Positions 23,449 to 32,926 of a stretch of 64,000 nucleotides of DNA are shown here, one piece after another (the first letter of the stretch is position 1; each line of letters opens with the position of its first letter). The stretch is from CAJCIS01 sp965276755. Lineage in GTDB: Bacteria > Pseudomonadota > Alphaproteobacteria > Acetobacterales > Acetobacteraceae. Made by a program: the position numbers and the translations under genes. The stretch lies in NCBI GenBank assembly GCA_965276755.1, contig OZ255625.1, forward strand, positions 3,348,001 through 3,412,000. The letters are read 5' to 3'. A model generated the notes under the pieces. It saw nothing but the letters and a program-made list of their open reading frames with translations, was not told where the DNA came from and did no database searches.

Positions 23449-24222
23449 ATGATCTATCGTCTCGCACTTCCCCTCTGCCTGCTCGCCGGCGCCGCCCACG
23501 CCCAATCCCGCCACCTCGAAGCCACGGGCACGGCGCTCGCCATCGACAGCCCATGCGCCCGCGCCGTGGTCATCCAGCCCGACCCAACCCTGGCCGGCAA
23601 ATTCATCCTCGACGCGCGCGCCGACCATCCCGAAGAAACCAACCGCCTGCTCTTCGACAGCGGCGCCACCGCCAAACTCCACATCTCCACAAATTCTTGC
23701 GAAGGCAGCTTCTTCGCTAACAGAAGCGAGCCGACGCTCGACCTCACCCTGCGCGTCCCGCCCGCAACCAACCTGGCCATCGAGGAAAGCGGCGGCGCGC
23801 GCTACACGATCGGGCCGGTCGGCAAGCTGACGCTCGACATCAGCGGCGGCGTGCAACTCGACGCCGCCAGCGCCACCGATGTCGCCCTCGGCCTCAGCGG
23901 CGGGGCCGCCATCAAGCTCGGCCGGGCGAGCGGCAAGATGACGGTCGATCTCTCGGGCGGCGGCGACATCCACGTGGCGGAGGCAACGCTTGCCGACCTG
24001 ACCCTCTCGATCTCCGGCGGTGGCGCCTTCGCCCTGCCCGCCGGCACGATCCAAAAGCTGGCGTTGGACGTCAGCGGCGCTGGCAGCGTGCGTATCGGCG
24101 CGCCCGTGACCGATGCCACGCTCAGCATGTCTGGCGCCGGTGACGTTCACCTGGCCAGCGTCTCGGGCAATCTGCTCAAGGACATCAGCGGCGTGGGTTC
24201 GCTGGATATCGGCGGCAAGTAG
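23449..24222 (+). CDS. Exported DUF2807-like (GIN-domain) beta-helix protein
   Basis: 257 residues with signal peptide (LALPLCLLAGAAHAQ). The mature half is built of short beta-helix turns of the form LTLDISGGVQLDAA, MTVDLSGGGDIHVAEA and LALDVSGAGSVRIGAP, typical of DUF2807 head domains. These are found in exported or surface proteins of unknown function. The start is the ATG at 23449 after a GGAG; the open frame upstream runs through a family A half-element and is ignored. Confidence 0.7.
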   Translation: MIYRLALPLCLLAGAAHAQSRHLEATGTALAIDSPCARAVVIQPDPTLAGKFILDARADHPEETNRLLFDSGATAKLHISTNSCEGSFFANRSEPTLDLTLRVPPATNLAIEESGGARYTIGPVGKLTLDISGGVQLDAASATDVALGLSGGAAIKLGRASGKMTVDLSGGGDIHVAEATLADLTLSISGGGAFALPAGTIQKLALDVSGAGSVRIGAPVTDATLSMSGAGDVHLASVSGNLLKDISGVGSLDIGGK

Positions 24223-24299
24223 CGAGAAGCGGGGCCGCTCCATTGCGCGCGGCTCCGCGCTGGTGAAAAACCTCCGCCAGAAATGCTGGAGGCATGCCC

Positions 24300-25280
24300 A
24301 TGAAGACCCGCATCACCGAACTCTTCGGCATTGCCCACCCGATCATCCAAGGTGGCATGCACTACGTGGGCTACGCGCAACTGGCCGCCGCCGTCTCCAA
24401 CGCCGGCGGCTTGGGCATCATCACCGGCCTGACCCAGCCCACACCCCTAGACCTGGCGCGCGAAATTGCCCGCTGCCATGACCTGACCGACAAGCCTTTC
24501 GGCGTGAACCTGACCTTCCTGCCCGCCTTCGCCGAGCCGCCCTACCCGGAATACATCGACGCCATCATCGAGGGCGGCGTGCGCATCGTGGAGACCGCCG
24601 GCCGCAATCCCGCCGCCCACATGCCGCGCATGAAGGCCGCCGGCATAAAGATCATCCACAAATGCACCTCGGTCCGCCACTCGCTGAAAGCCGAGCAGAT
24701 CGGCTGCGATGCGGTTTCCGTCGATGGCTTCGAATGCGGCGGCCACCCCGGCGAGGACGACGTGCCGAACATGATCCTGCTCCCCCGCGCCGCCGAGGCG
24801 CTGACGATCCCCTTCGTCGCCTCAGGCGGCATGGCCGACGCGCGCAGCCTTGTCGCGGCCCTGGCGCTGGGTGCGGAGGGCATGAACATGGGTACCCGCT
24901 TCATCGCCACCGTCGAAGCCCCGGTCCACGACAACGTCAAGCGCGCGCTAGTCGAGGCCGATGAATTGCAGACCCGCCTGGTCATGCGCCCGCTGCGCAA
25001 TACCGAACGCGTGCTGAACAACGCTGCGGTCACCGAACTGCTGCGCCTGGAAGCGGAAAAAGGTGCGGCGATCGGCATTGCCGATGTGCGCCACCTGGTT
25101 GCCGGCGCGCAAAACCGCCGCGTGCTGCAGGACGGCGAAATGGATGCGGGTGCGTGGAGCTGCGGCATGGTTGCCGGGCTGATCCATGATATTCCGACGG
25201 TTGGCGAACTTATTAGCCGCATCATGTCTGAGGCGGAGGCGCTGATCCGTGGAAGGCTCGAGGGGCTGCTGGCGGCTTAG
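24300..25280 (+). CDS. Nitronate monooxygenase family flavoprotein
   Basis: 326-residue FMN-dependent TIM-barrel enzyme of the 2-nitropropane dioxygenase family, which oxidises alkyl nitronates. Motifs: PIIQGGMHYVGYAQLAAAVS, AGGLGIITG, DGFECGGHPGEDD and GGMADARSLVAALALGAEGM with the phosphate-binding GTRF. Length is typical. The ATG at 24300 is seven bases after GGAGG; the ATG at 24294 is too close to it. It is likely a single-gene unit. Confidence 0.85.
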   Translation: MKTRITELFGIAHPIIQGGMHYVGYAQLAAAVSNAGGLGIITGLTQPTPLDLAREIARCHDLTDKPFGVNLTFLPAFAEPPYPEYIDAIIEGGVRIVETAGRNPAAHMPRMKAAGIKIIHKCTSVRHSLKAEQIGCDAVSVDGFECGGHPGEDDVPNMILLPRAAEALTIPFVASGGMADARSLVAALALGAEGMNMGTRFIATVEAPVHDNVKRALVEADELQTRLVMRPLRNTERVLNNAAVTELLRLEAEKGAAIGIADVRHLVAGAQNRRVLQDGEMDAGAWSCGMVAGLIHDIPTVGELISRIMSEAEALIRGRLEGLLAA

Positions 25281-25531
25281 GGTGGGCAGAGCAGTCCTGG
25301 CGCCCACCTCCTGTCATACGTGTGCGCGGAACCCGCAAATACATTCGCCGGTTTGCTTTCTCTGGTGATGTTAATAGGGTGCGCCAAGTGGCTGGAAGTG
25401 CCCTGGGTTTACATTTCACTCGTGCGCCATGTTCAACAAAGCGATCGGGACAAGCATCCGACGCCGGTGAGTGAGCAAACTGAAGAAACCTAAAGCGCTG
25501 CCGCTGCCCATAGCCGCAGAAATCCCGTCGT

Positions 25532-26326
25532 TCAGCCACCCAATTCCCGAGATCGTTCCACCACCGCTGCCATAGCCAGCCGTACCGCCTCCGGCCAAGC
25601 CCCCGACGCCATCAGCACCTCCAGCGCCTTCTCCGTCGCCCCCCTGGGGCTGGTCACCGCCCGCCGCAACGCCGCCGCATCCTCCCCGCTCTGCGCCAGC
25701 AGCGCGCCCGCGCCCGTCACCGTCGCCCGCGCCAGCCGCCGCGCCAACATGGCCGGCACGCCAAGCTCAACGCCGGCCTCCTCCATCAATTCGGCCAGCA
25801 GAAACACATAAGCAGGCCCGCTGCCCGAAATGGCGGTGATCGGATCGATAAGCGCCTCATCGTCCACCCAGACCACCTCGCCCACGGCCGAGAGCAACCC
25901 ATCGCACAACCCGCGCTGCGCTGCGCTCACCCCCGCGCCCGCGCAGGCCGCGGTAATCCCCGCGCCAATGGAAGCCGGCGTATTGGGCATAGCCCGCACC
26001 ACCGGCACGCCGAGTGCGGCCTCCAGCCCCGCCATCCCGCGGCCGGCCATGATCGACAAACCGACGCCCCGTCCGCCCAGGCACGCGGCCACCCCCGGCA
26101 GCACATCGCCGGCCATCTGCGGCTTGACCGCCAGCACCACGGCCTCCGCGGCAAAGCCGGCCGGCACGTCGGCAATCGAGGCAACAACCAAATCCTGGGA
26201 ACGCGCCAACCCCGCCGGCACGGCCGGGTCCACGATCACCGAAGGCGCCAGCCCGCGCCGCACCCAGCCGGCAAACAGCGCCCCGCCCATCCGCCCCGCC
26301 CCGACAAGGAGCAGCGGCGGCAGCAC
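25532..26326 (-). CDS. proC: Pyrroline-5-carboxylate reductase
   Basis: 264-residue NADPH-dependent enzyme of the last step of proline synthesis. The Rossmann motif LLLVGAGRMGGALFAGW is N-terminal, VRAMPNTPASIGAG and the SGSGPAYVFLLAELMEEAG dimer helix follow, and ALRRAVTSPRGATEKAL closes the family pattern. The start is a GTG at 26326, two bases after the ybjN stop, implying coupling; longer in-frame starts would only read through ybjN. Confidence 0.92.
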   Translation of the reverse strand: MLPPLLLVGAGRMGGALFAGWVRRGLAPSVIVDPAVPAGLARSQDLVVASIADVPAGFAAEAVVLAVKPQMAGDVLPGVAACLGGRGVGLSIMAGRGMAGLEAALGVPVVRAMPNTPASIGAGITAACAGAGVSAAQRGLCDGLLSAVGEVVWVDDEALIDPITAISGSGPAYVFLLAELMEEAGVELGVPAMLARRLARATVTGAGALLAQSGEDAAALRRAVTSPRGATEKALEVLMASGAWPEAVRLAMAAVVERSRELGG

Positions 26327-26328
26327 GC

Positions 26329-26826
26329 TCAAGCCTCGCCCACGCACTCCAGCATGGCCGCCTCGAGCGCCTCGGCCGGCGCCTTGCCGCCCCACAGCAC
26401 GAACTGAAACGCCGGGTAGAAGCGCTCGCACTCGGTAATGGCGATATCGACCATGTCCTCCAGCGATTCCGCCGAAGCGCCAGGCGCGCCGCGCAGCAGC
26501 ACCGAGTGGCGGAACAGCGGCATGCCGTCATCCTCGTCCATGCCGAAATGGCCGATCCACAACCGTTCATTGGCCCGCGCCAGCAGTTCATACAGCGCCG
26601 CCCGCCGCTTCTCGGGCACCTTCAAATCAAAGGTGCAGGTGAAATGCATGGCCGAAATTTCATGCGACCAACTGAAATAGAGCCCATAATCGCACCACTT
26701 GCCCGGCGCCTCGGCGGCCATCTCCCCCTCCGAGCGCCGGTCGAACACCCATTCATTGGCCGAGACGATCTGTTCGACCACGTCGAGCGGATTGGCGGCG
26801 GAACTGGTCTGTGTCTGCAGGGACAT
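26329..26826 (-). CDS. YbjN-domain protein
   Basis: 165 residues of the YbjN superfamily, which resembles type III secretion chaperones in fold; the cellular role is not settled. Recognisable stretches are NPLDVVEQIVSANEWVFDRR, MHFTCTFDLKVPEKRRA and ECERFYPAFQFVLWGGKAP. GGAG lies six bases before the ATG at 26826. Placement directly before proC is, as I recall, common in alphaproteobacteria, so the two are probably co-transcribed. Confidence 0.8.
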   Translation of the reverse strand: MSLQTQTSSAANPLDVVEQIVSANEWVFDRRSEGEMAAEAPGKWCDYGLYFSWSHEISAMHFTCTFDLKVPEKRRAALYELLARANERLWIGHFGMDEDDGMPLFRHSVLLRGAPGASAESLEDMVDIAITECERFYPAFQFVLWGGKAPAEALEAAMLECVGEA

Positions 26827-26966
26827 GAAGGTCTCCGCTGGGCTGGAGGATTCCGGCGCACCAAGACTCGCCACATCAGGAGGTTAGCGGGCGAAGGTGA
26901 GGAACCGCAAGATGAAGCGCCGCCAAGCTTAAATTTTGCGTAGCAATCAAGGCTGGGCAGTCAAGG

Positions 26967-27004
26967 CTGGGGGAGATGTGCCATCCCCCCCAGACCCCCC
27001 GTCT
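26967..27004 (+). repeat. Family A left half-element (A7)
   Basis: CTGGGGGAGATGTGCCATCC, C-run, CAGACCCCCCGTC and left core TTTATTCAAGG. It lies 17 bases past the stop of the giant repeat protein gene. No right arm is adjacent. Confidence 0.8.
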
Positions 27005-27021
27005 TTATTCAAGGAATTCCG

Positions 27022-30000
27022 TCAGTAGACGTGCACCACCACCCCGTTCATCGAGCCCACCCCGGCCAGCGTTATGCTCGTGCCATCGCTCAGTGACAGC
27101 ACCTCATTCCCGCCAACAAGGGCATTGGTGTAGCCGCTATACCCCTGAAGATCGATCTGATCGGCGTTGATGTTGAACCCGTCCAACGTCGCCGCACCGC
27201 CGGCCAGGCCGTTGGTGAAGCTGAACACGTCCGCGCCCCCACCACTCAGCATCAGCGCGCTGCCGGTGCCGCCCAGGAAGGTGTCGTTGCCGTATCCGCC
27301 GCTCATCGTCACCGGCCCGTTGCCGGCCTGGAACACGTTGTTGCCCGTCGAACCGGCGCCCCAGATCGTCGCATTCCCGCCGCTGGCAACCAGGGAATCA
27401 TTGGCCGAGCCCACGAGCCACACCAGATTGCCGCTGGCCGCGGTCACCGTGCTGGCGCCAAAGCCGGTCACGATCTCGCTCGGCCCGGCTGACCCTTCGA
27501 TCACGTTGACACTGGTGCCGCCGAACACCGTCATCGGCCCTGCGCCGCCATTGACGAAGAGCGCGCCGTTGCCGCCGATGATTTCGGCTGACCCTCCCCC
27601 GCCGATATAATTGACCTCGGCGGAATTGCCGCACCAGATCGTGCTGCCATTGCCCGTGCCGCCGACGATTTCCATCGTGCCGCCACCGCCCACAACCAGG
27701 TCGGCACCCGCGCCGCCGTAGAAATTCATCAGCCCCAGGCTGGGCGCGAATATCGTGGCGGTGCCAACCGCGTGTATCGTGTCATTGGCGCCGTTGCCGC
27801 CGACCGCCACCAGCAAATCATTGCCCGACAACGTCACGACATTGCCTGTCGCGGCACCCAGAAACACGACGCTGCGCCCGATGCCCGAGGTCGTGATGTT
27901 GCACGGGCCATTGGCCGTCGAGATGATCGAATCGCTGCCGCCGCCCAGCACGGTTGCCGTCTCGGCCGCATAGATTACCGAACTGCCGCCAACCCCGCCC
28001 ACCAGCGTGTCGTCGGGCCCGTTGCCGACAACCGTATCGTTGGCGGAATTGCCCAGCAGCAGCACATGATTGCCCGCGCCATCGGAAATGCGCACCGGCG
28101 TATTGCCCTGCGCCAGCAACGCATCATAGCCCGGCGGGAGCGCGACCGAGCTGTAAGCGATCGGGTCCGTGACAACGGCGATATTGGCGTAGCCTGGCTG
28201 GTAGGGGCCGAAATAGCTGCCGTCCGGCGAAGTATAGACGTAGGACGTGCCGCCCACATCCTGCTGAAAGAGAGCCAATGCCTGCTGCACGAGCACAGGC
28301 AGGGTCTGCCAGAAATAGAAATCGCTGATGATGCCGGGCTGACCGCTGCCTGACTGGGGTCCCATGTTGCGCATGCTCGATCCACCTCCACCGCTAGGGT
28401 TTATTGTTGTCGTAATAATCGTGCCGCCGCCGGCGCCCGCGACGGAAAAGGCCTGGCCCTGGCTCACGCCCACCAGCGTCAGCGCACCCACAGCCTGCGT
28501 GCCAACGTCCAGCGTCAGGACGCCGACATTCGGCGCAGTCTGCGCGTAATTGGCACTCGTAATTCCGCTGATCGGCACTGCGATTTCGCTGCCATCGCCA
28601 AAGCCGGCAATTGCCGCCAGCGGCAGGGCGCCCGCGATACTCAGCGTGCCCGGCCCGGCGAAATCAATCAGCAGGCTGGCACCCGCCGTGCCGTCAAGTT
28701 GCAAATCGCCGCCCACGCCCACCAGCAGGCTCCCCGCCCCGCTGACATTGCCGATCGAGAGCGCCGCCGCCCCCGCCAGCGCAGTGATCGTGCCGGCATC
28801 GGCAATCGAGCCGAGCGGATCGAGCACGCCCGTGCCCGCCAGGATGGCACCCGCATCAATGGTGATCACGCCTGCCGCCGCACCGCCCGCCGTGCCGATC
28901 TCCAGCACGGAAATACCATCCACGCTCACCGCATCGCCGCTGCCGCTCAGCAGCAAGCCCGCCACCTGCACGAGTGCCTGGCCGCTATCGAGAAGCGCGC
29001 CGCCATCCAGCACCAGCGTGCCCGTGCTGGTCAGCGTGCCACCCTGCGCCACGATGCCGCCGGTCACAGTGGCCTGGCCTGCCTGCACGAGGGTGCCGGT
29101 GCCCAGCCCCAGCACGCCGGTGGAACCTTCCTGGCCGACCGCCAGCTCGCCCACCGCATATTGCCCGACCAGCGCCACCTCACCGAGCAGGGTCAGGAAG
29201 GCCGCATTGGCCGGCCCGCCTATCGAGGCGTAGGCGCTCGCCCCGCCCTGGATCGTCACCAGATCGTTCACCCCGGGAGCGATCGCCGCGGGGTCCTGCC
29301 CGGCGGAGACATCCTCCCAATTCGCAGCCGTATTCCACGCCCCGCCGGCAATCCCGCCGATCCACTGGTAATTGTCGGGTGACCCGGTGCCCTGCGAAGG
29401 GCCGCCCTGACCCGCCTGCACCGCAATCAGCGAGCCCTGCCCATCCGGCTGCACGGTGAAGGTGTCGCCCGAAAAATCGCCGCCAAGCAGCAGCGTGCCC
29501 GCCACTTGCCCGCCATTATACAGCGTCAATGTTCCCACATTGCCCGGGCCGGGCGTGTAGGCCACAGACCCCACAATGCCTGTCGCAATCACGATCTGAT
29601 CGCCCTGCAGGAAGCCCGAGATCGGCGCGGCGACGCTCTCGCTCGCCCCCGCCAGCATCAGGGATGCGCCTGCGCCGAGCATTTCGATCGGGCAGAGTTC
29701 GGTGCCGATCAGCTCGAGCGTGGCCGCGGCGCCGATGGTCAGCACGCCCGCCCCCGAGACGTTGCCCACCTCCAGCGTGCCGCCCTGCGCGGTCAGCGTG
29801 CCGTTGACGATGAGCGTCCCCAGCGGATTGATGCTGCCATTGCCCGCGAGCGTGTTGCCCGCATCCAGCACGACCGCACCCGTCTGCGCATCGTTCAGCG
29901 TGCCGATCTCTATGCTGCTGAGCGCATCGGTCAGAAGAATGGTCGCGGCGCCCCCTGCCATGGTCAGCGCGTCCAGATAAACGTCTCCGCCGCCGCTCGC

Positions 30001-32535
30001 GGATAGCTCGGCGGGGTTGCCCGAACCGTCGCCCAGGCTCAGCGTGCCCATGACCGTAAGCGTGGCCGAATTGCCGGCGACCAGGATCAGCCCGTCGTTC
30101 ACCTGCGCCGCATTGGCGGTCATGCCGGTAGCCGCCCCCACCTCCAGCGTGCCCGTGGTCAGCGTCGTGCTGCCCGAGGGCAGCCCGCCCACGGTCAATG
30201 ACCCGGTGCTCCACGCGCCGCTGACATAGGTGTTGCCGAAGAAGGCCATGCTGGCCGAAACCGCCGGGCCGCCGATGGTCTGGAAGCCGAAACCCGTGGG
30301 CCCGGCGATCTGCACGGCATTGAGCGTGCCGGGCGGGGCGGAGGCGGCCGCGTTGGTGGTGATGTCGAACCAGTTGGCCGTCTTGTTCCAGTAGCCGCTG
30401 ACCGGCTGGGCCCAGGACAGCAGATCGGTATTGCCCTGCCCGCCGCCGCCGCCGCCGCCGTTCGCGTTATCGACCAGGATGTCCGTGCCGAAGCCGCCAT
30501 CCGGCACCAGGAAGAAGCGATCGCCCGTGTAGGTGCCCGCCAGCGTGAAATGATCGACCACCGTGCTGTTGTAATAAAGCGTCAGGTTCACCCCGCCGGT
30601 GATCTTGCCCACGGTCACGCTGGTGATCGGATCGCCCTCTATGTCGATGGCGTCCCCATTGACGAACCCGGTGATCGTGCCGCTGGCCGAGACCAGCTCG
30701 TTTGCCACCGCCAGCACGCCGTCCGCACCGGTGAAGAAGACTGGCACGGCGCTGGAGGCCTCCAGCAGCAGCCCGGCACCGGCGCCGATCGTCAGCGCAC
30801 CGGTTCCGGTCACGCTGCCAAGGCTCAGCACTCCGCCGGCGGCCGAAATCGTGCCGTTATCGATGATGGCGCCGAATGGGTTGACCGATCCGTTGCCAGA
30901 CAGCGTAGCCCCGGCATCGATGGTCACCGCGCCCGCCGCGGCATTGCCGGCCGAGCCGATTTCCAGCACCGCGGTGGGATCGGTCGTGATCGTGTCGCCC
31001 GAGCCGCCGCCCAGGCTCAGCCCGCCCGCGGCCACAAGCGTGGCACCCGCCGAGAGCGCCAGCTCGGTCATGGGCAGACCCGCGCCCGGCGCGCCGCCGC
31101 CAAGGGCGACCGTGCCCAGGACCGAGAACACCGCCTGGCCGGTCAGCGACAGCTCGCCATCGACGATAGCCAGCGACTGCGCGGTAATGCGGGCCTCGGG
31201 CAGCAGATCGAGGTTGCCTATCGTGCCATAATTATCAGCCGTGCCCAGCACCACGCTGCCGATGGTGAAGCTGCCGGTCATGGCCAGATCGCCGGTGACC
31301 GCCAGCGAGGCCGCGTCCGCGGGGCCCGAGATGACCGAAAAGCTGCCCTGTTGCGCGCAGTTGATGCTGACCAGGTTGTTCTTCCCCGGTGCGATGCGCG
31401 CCGGATTGGCGCCGGTCGTCAGGTCCTCCCAATTCTGCGCGTTGTTCCACACGCCGCCGGTGGATAGCGTCCAGAGATATTGGTCCGGACTGGCCGTGCC
31501 GCCGCTGATGGTGCCCCCGCCATTGCTGTCGGGCGAGACGGTGATCAGCGTGCCGCCTGCGCCATCATTGGCGGTCAGGAAGATGTCGTTGGTGTAGTTG
31601 CCAAGCAGCGTCATGGTGACGGCGACCTGGTTGCCGTAATAGAGGCTCAGCAGCCCGACATCGTGCCCCAGCGGAAAGTAGCCGGCCGAGCTGATCGCGC
31701 TGCCCAGCACGTCGATGGCATCGCCCGGCGCAAAGCCGGTCACCGTTCCCTGCGGTCCGTCGAACTCGGTGGCCAGCGCCAGCGTGCCGCTCGCGGTGGC
31801 AAACACCACGCTCTGCCCCGCCCCGGTCGAACCGTTCAGGGTCAGTTCGGAGGACGCGGTTATGCTCAGCAGGCCGGTCCCGCTCACCGAGCCGATCAGC
31901 AGATCCCCGCCCGCGGCCGAGATCGTGCCGTTATTGATCACCGGACCGTAGGCATCGGCATTGGCCGCGCCGGAGAGGGTAGCGCCCGCATCGATCGTCA
32001 GCGCGCCGGGCAGCGCCCCGCCTGCGTTGCCGACCTCGATCGCACTGCTCGCATCGACATAGATCGCGCTGCCGCTTTGCAGCGTTACCGCGCCGGCCTG
32101 GATGCGCCCGCCGCTGGTTGCGTCCAGGTTGGCGGACCCCGCGCCGCCGAGCGCCAGTGTGCCGGAAATGCTGAGTGCGGCCGCGGCGCCGCTGGTGACC
32201 ACGCTGCCCGAGCCGACAGTGGCCGCGCCTGCGCTGACCGAAGATCCCGGCCCGATCGCCAGCAATCCGCCGCTGCCATCGCTGCCGAGCGAGAGTGCGC
32301 CAAAGGAGAAGGCGCCATCCAGGGCCACATTATTGAAGAAGGCGGCCACCAGCGCACTGCCCGGGCCCATGAGGGCCGTTGTCAGATCGCCGGTGGCCCC
32401 GGTCACGCTCACGCTATCCTGTGGCCCAGGTACGAGCAGCGACGGGTTGATGCCGTCTGTCAGATCGTCCCAGTTCGAGGGCAGTGACCATGCGCCACCA
32501 TTGGTTGCTAGCCATGAGTAGGACCGCGACGACAT
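27022..32535 (-). CDS. Giant secreted beta-strand-repeat protein with RTX-like C-terminus
   Basis: 1837 residues. Four homologous units of about 350 residues start near residues 6, 352, 705 and 1055, each opening with a phrase like WNNAQNWEDLTTGANPARIA and continuing with beta-helix stretches (TIDAGATLSG, INNGTISAAGG). From about residue 1390 the sequence changes to Gly/Asn/Asp-rich repeats such as GNSANDTVVGNGPDDTLVGG, and it ends with FNINADQIDLQGYSG and DGTSITLAGV, which resembles a type I secretion tail. No N-terminal signal and no autotransporter barrel are seen, so type I export is the best inference. Likely an adhesin or matrix protein. The second ATG (32535) has AGGAG at good spacing. 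Confidence 0.75.
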   Translation of the reverse strand: MSSRSYSWLATNGGAWSLPSNWDDLTDGINPSLLVPGPQDSVSVTGATGDLTTALMGPGSALVAAFFNNVALDGAFSFGALSLGSDGSGGLLAIGPGSSVSAGAATVGSGSVVTSGAAAALSISGTLALGGAGSANLDATSGGRIQAGAVTLQSGSAIYVDASSAIEVGNAGGALPGALTIDAGATLSGAANADAYGPVINNGTISAAGGDLLIGSVSGTGLLSITASSELTLNGSTGAGQSVVFATASGTLALATEFDGPQGTVTGFAPGDAIDVLGSAISSAGYFPLGHDVGLLSLYYGNQVAVTMTLLGNYTNDIFLTANDGAGGTLITVSPDSNGGGTISGGTASPDQYLWTLSTGGVWNNAQNWEDLTTGANPARIAPGKNNLVSINCAQQGSFSVISGPADAASLAVTGDLAMTGSFTIGSVVLGTADNYGTIGNLDLLPEARITAQSLAIVDGELSLTGQAVFSVLGTVALGGGAPGAGLPMTELALSAGATLVAAGGLSLGGGSGDTITTDPTAVLEIGSAGNAAAGAVTIDAGATLSGNGSVNPFGAIIDNGTISAAGGVLSLGSVTGTGALTIGAGAGLLLEASSAVPVFFTGADGVLAVANELVSASGTITGFVNGDAIDIEGDPITSVTVGKITGGVNLTLYYNSTVVDHFTLAGTYTGDRFFLVPDGGFGTDILVDNANGGGGGGGQGNTDLLSWAQPVSGYWNKTANWFDITTNAAASAPPGTLNAVQIAGPTGFGFQTIGGPAVSASMAFFGNTYVSGAWSTGSLTVGGLPSGSTTLTTGTLEVGAATGMTANAAQVNDGLILVAGNSATLTVMGTLSLGDGSGNPAELSASGGGDVYLDALTMAGGAATILLTDALSSIEIGTLNDAQTGAVVLDAGNTLAGNGSINPLGTLIVNGTLTAQGGTLEVGNVSGAGVLTIGAAATLELIGTELCPIEMLGAGASLMLAGASESVAAPISGFLQGDQIVIATGIVGSVAYTPGPGNVGTLTLYNGGQVAGTLLLGGDFSGDTFTVQPDGQGSLIAVQAGQGGPSQGTGSPDNYQWIGGIAGGAWNTAANWEDVSAGQDPAAIAPGVNDLVTIQGGASAYASIGGPANAAFLTLLGEVALVGQYAVGELAVGQEGSTGVLGLGTGTLVQAGQATVTGGIVAQGGTLTSTGTLVLDGGALLDSGQALVQVAGLLLSGSGDAVSVDGISVLEIGTAGGAAAGVITIDAGAILAGTGVLDPLGSIADAGTITALAGAAALSIGNVSGAGSLLVGVGGDLQLDGTAGASLLIDFAGPGTLSIAGALPLAAIAGFGDGSEIAVPISGITSANYAQTAPNVGVLTLDVGTQAVGALTLVGVSQGQAFSVAGAGGGTIITTTINPSGGGGSSMRNMGPQSGSGQPGIISDFYFWQTLPVLVQQALALFQQDVGGTSYVYTSPDGSYFGPYQPGYANIAVVTDPIAYSSVALPPGYDALLAQGNTPVRISDGAGNHVLLLGNSANDTVVGNGPDDTLVGGVGGSSVIYAAETATVLGGGSDSIISTANGPCNITTSGIGRSVVFLGAATGNVVTLSGNDLLVAVGGNGANDTIHAVGTATIFAPSLGLMNFYGGAGADLVVGGGGTMEIVGGTGNGSTIWCGNSAEVNYIGGGGSAEIIGGNGALFVNGGAGPMTVFGGTSVNVIEGSAGPSEIVTGFGASTVTAASGNLVWLVGSANDSLVASGGNATIWGAGSTGNNVFQAGNGPVTMSGGYGNDTFLGGTGSALMLSGGGADVFSFTNGLAGGAATLDGFNINADQIDLQGYSGYTNALVGGNEVLSLSDGTSITLAGVGSMNGVVVHVY

Positions 32536-32926
32536 CCACATCTCTCCTGAGGAGGAAGTGGCTGTTTTGGCCGCGCAACCATTAAAAAGCAGGAAATTGT
32601 TGAACGCGCAAGCTGCTGGCGGCGTGTTTTGTTAAACCTTTGGTTGTTTTTTGCGTTCGCGGCCAAAAGGCGAGGGGCTCTGCCCGTCGCTACCGGCGCT
32701 TGAACCGGTGGCGCTCTGGTGGCGACCCCCGCTAAGGACAAGTCCTTAGAACCTTCTCTTTGTTTTCAATAAGATGGCGGTCTGGGGCCTCAGGCCCCAG
32801 CGGGGTCCAGGGGCAGAGCCCCTGGCCTTCTCGCTTGCACGCGGCCGCAACACCTCCAGTTCTGGACCTTGGGAACGGAACCCCGCCCCCAGGGGGATCG
32901 TTCGGCGCCAGGAGGAGATGGTCAAG
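32536..32926. other. Non-coding spacer between the giant protein gene and egtB
   Basis: 391 bases between divergent genes. It holds the family B copy at 32725-32827 and degenerate family B-like sequence before it (about 32670-32720). Apart from ribosome sites (AGGAG before the giant gene, GGAGGAG before egtB) I see no gene and no convincing promoter consensus. Confidence 0.6.
32725..32827. repeat. Family B repeat, one arm decayed (B4)
   Basis: Inverted relative to B5 in its interior: CTAAGGAC-AA-GTCCTTAG, then GAACCTT, an A/T spacer, GATGGCGGTCTGGGGCC with its hairpin, and the intact terminal arm AGCGGGGTCCAGGGGCAGAG. The opposite arm has diverged. Confidence 0.75.

Noticed and set aside
25281..25531. 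A small gene or terminator between the nitronate monooxygenase and proC
   Set aside because: A GGTGGGC/GCCCACC stem after the first stop has no T-run. The short frame overlapping the proC end has no credible start.
27167..32521. Many long open frames opposite the 1837-residue repeat protein
   Set aside because: GC-rich repetitive DNA leaves antisense frames open. They have low-complexity Pro/Ala/Arg composition and no starts with ribosome sites.
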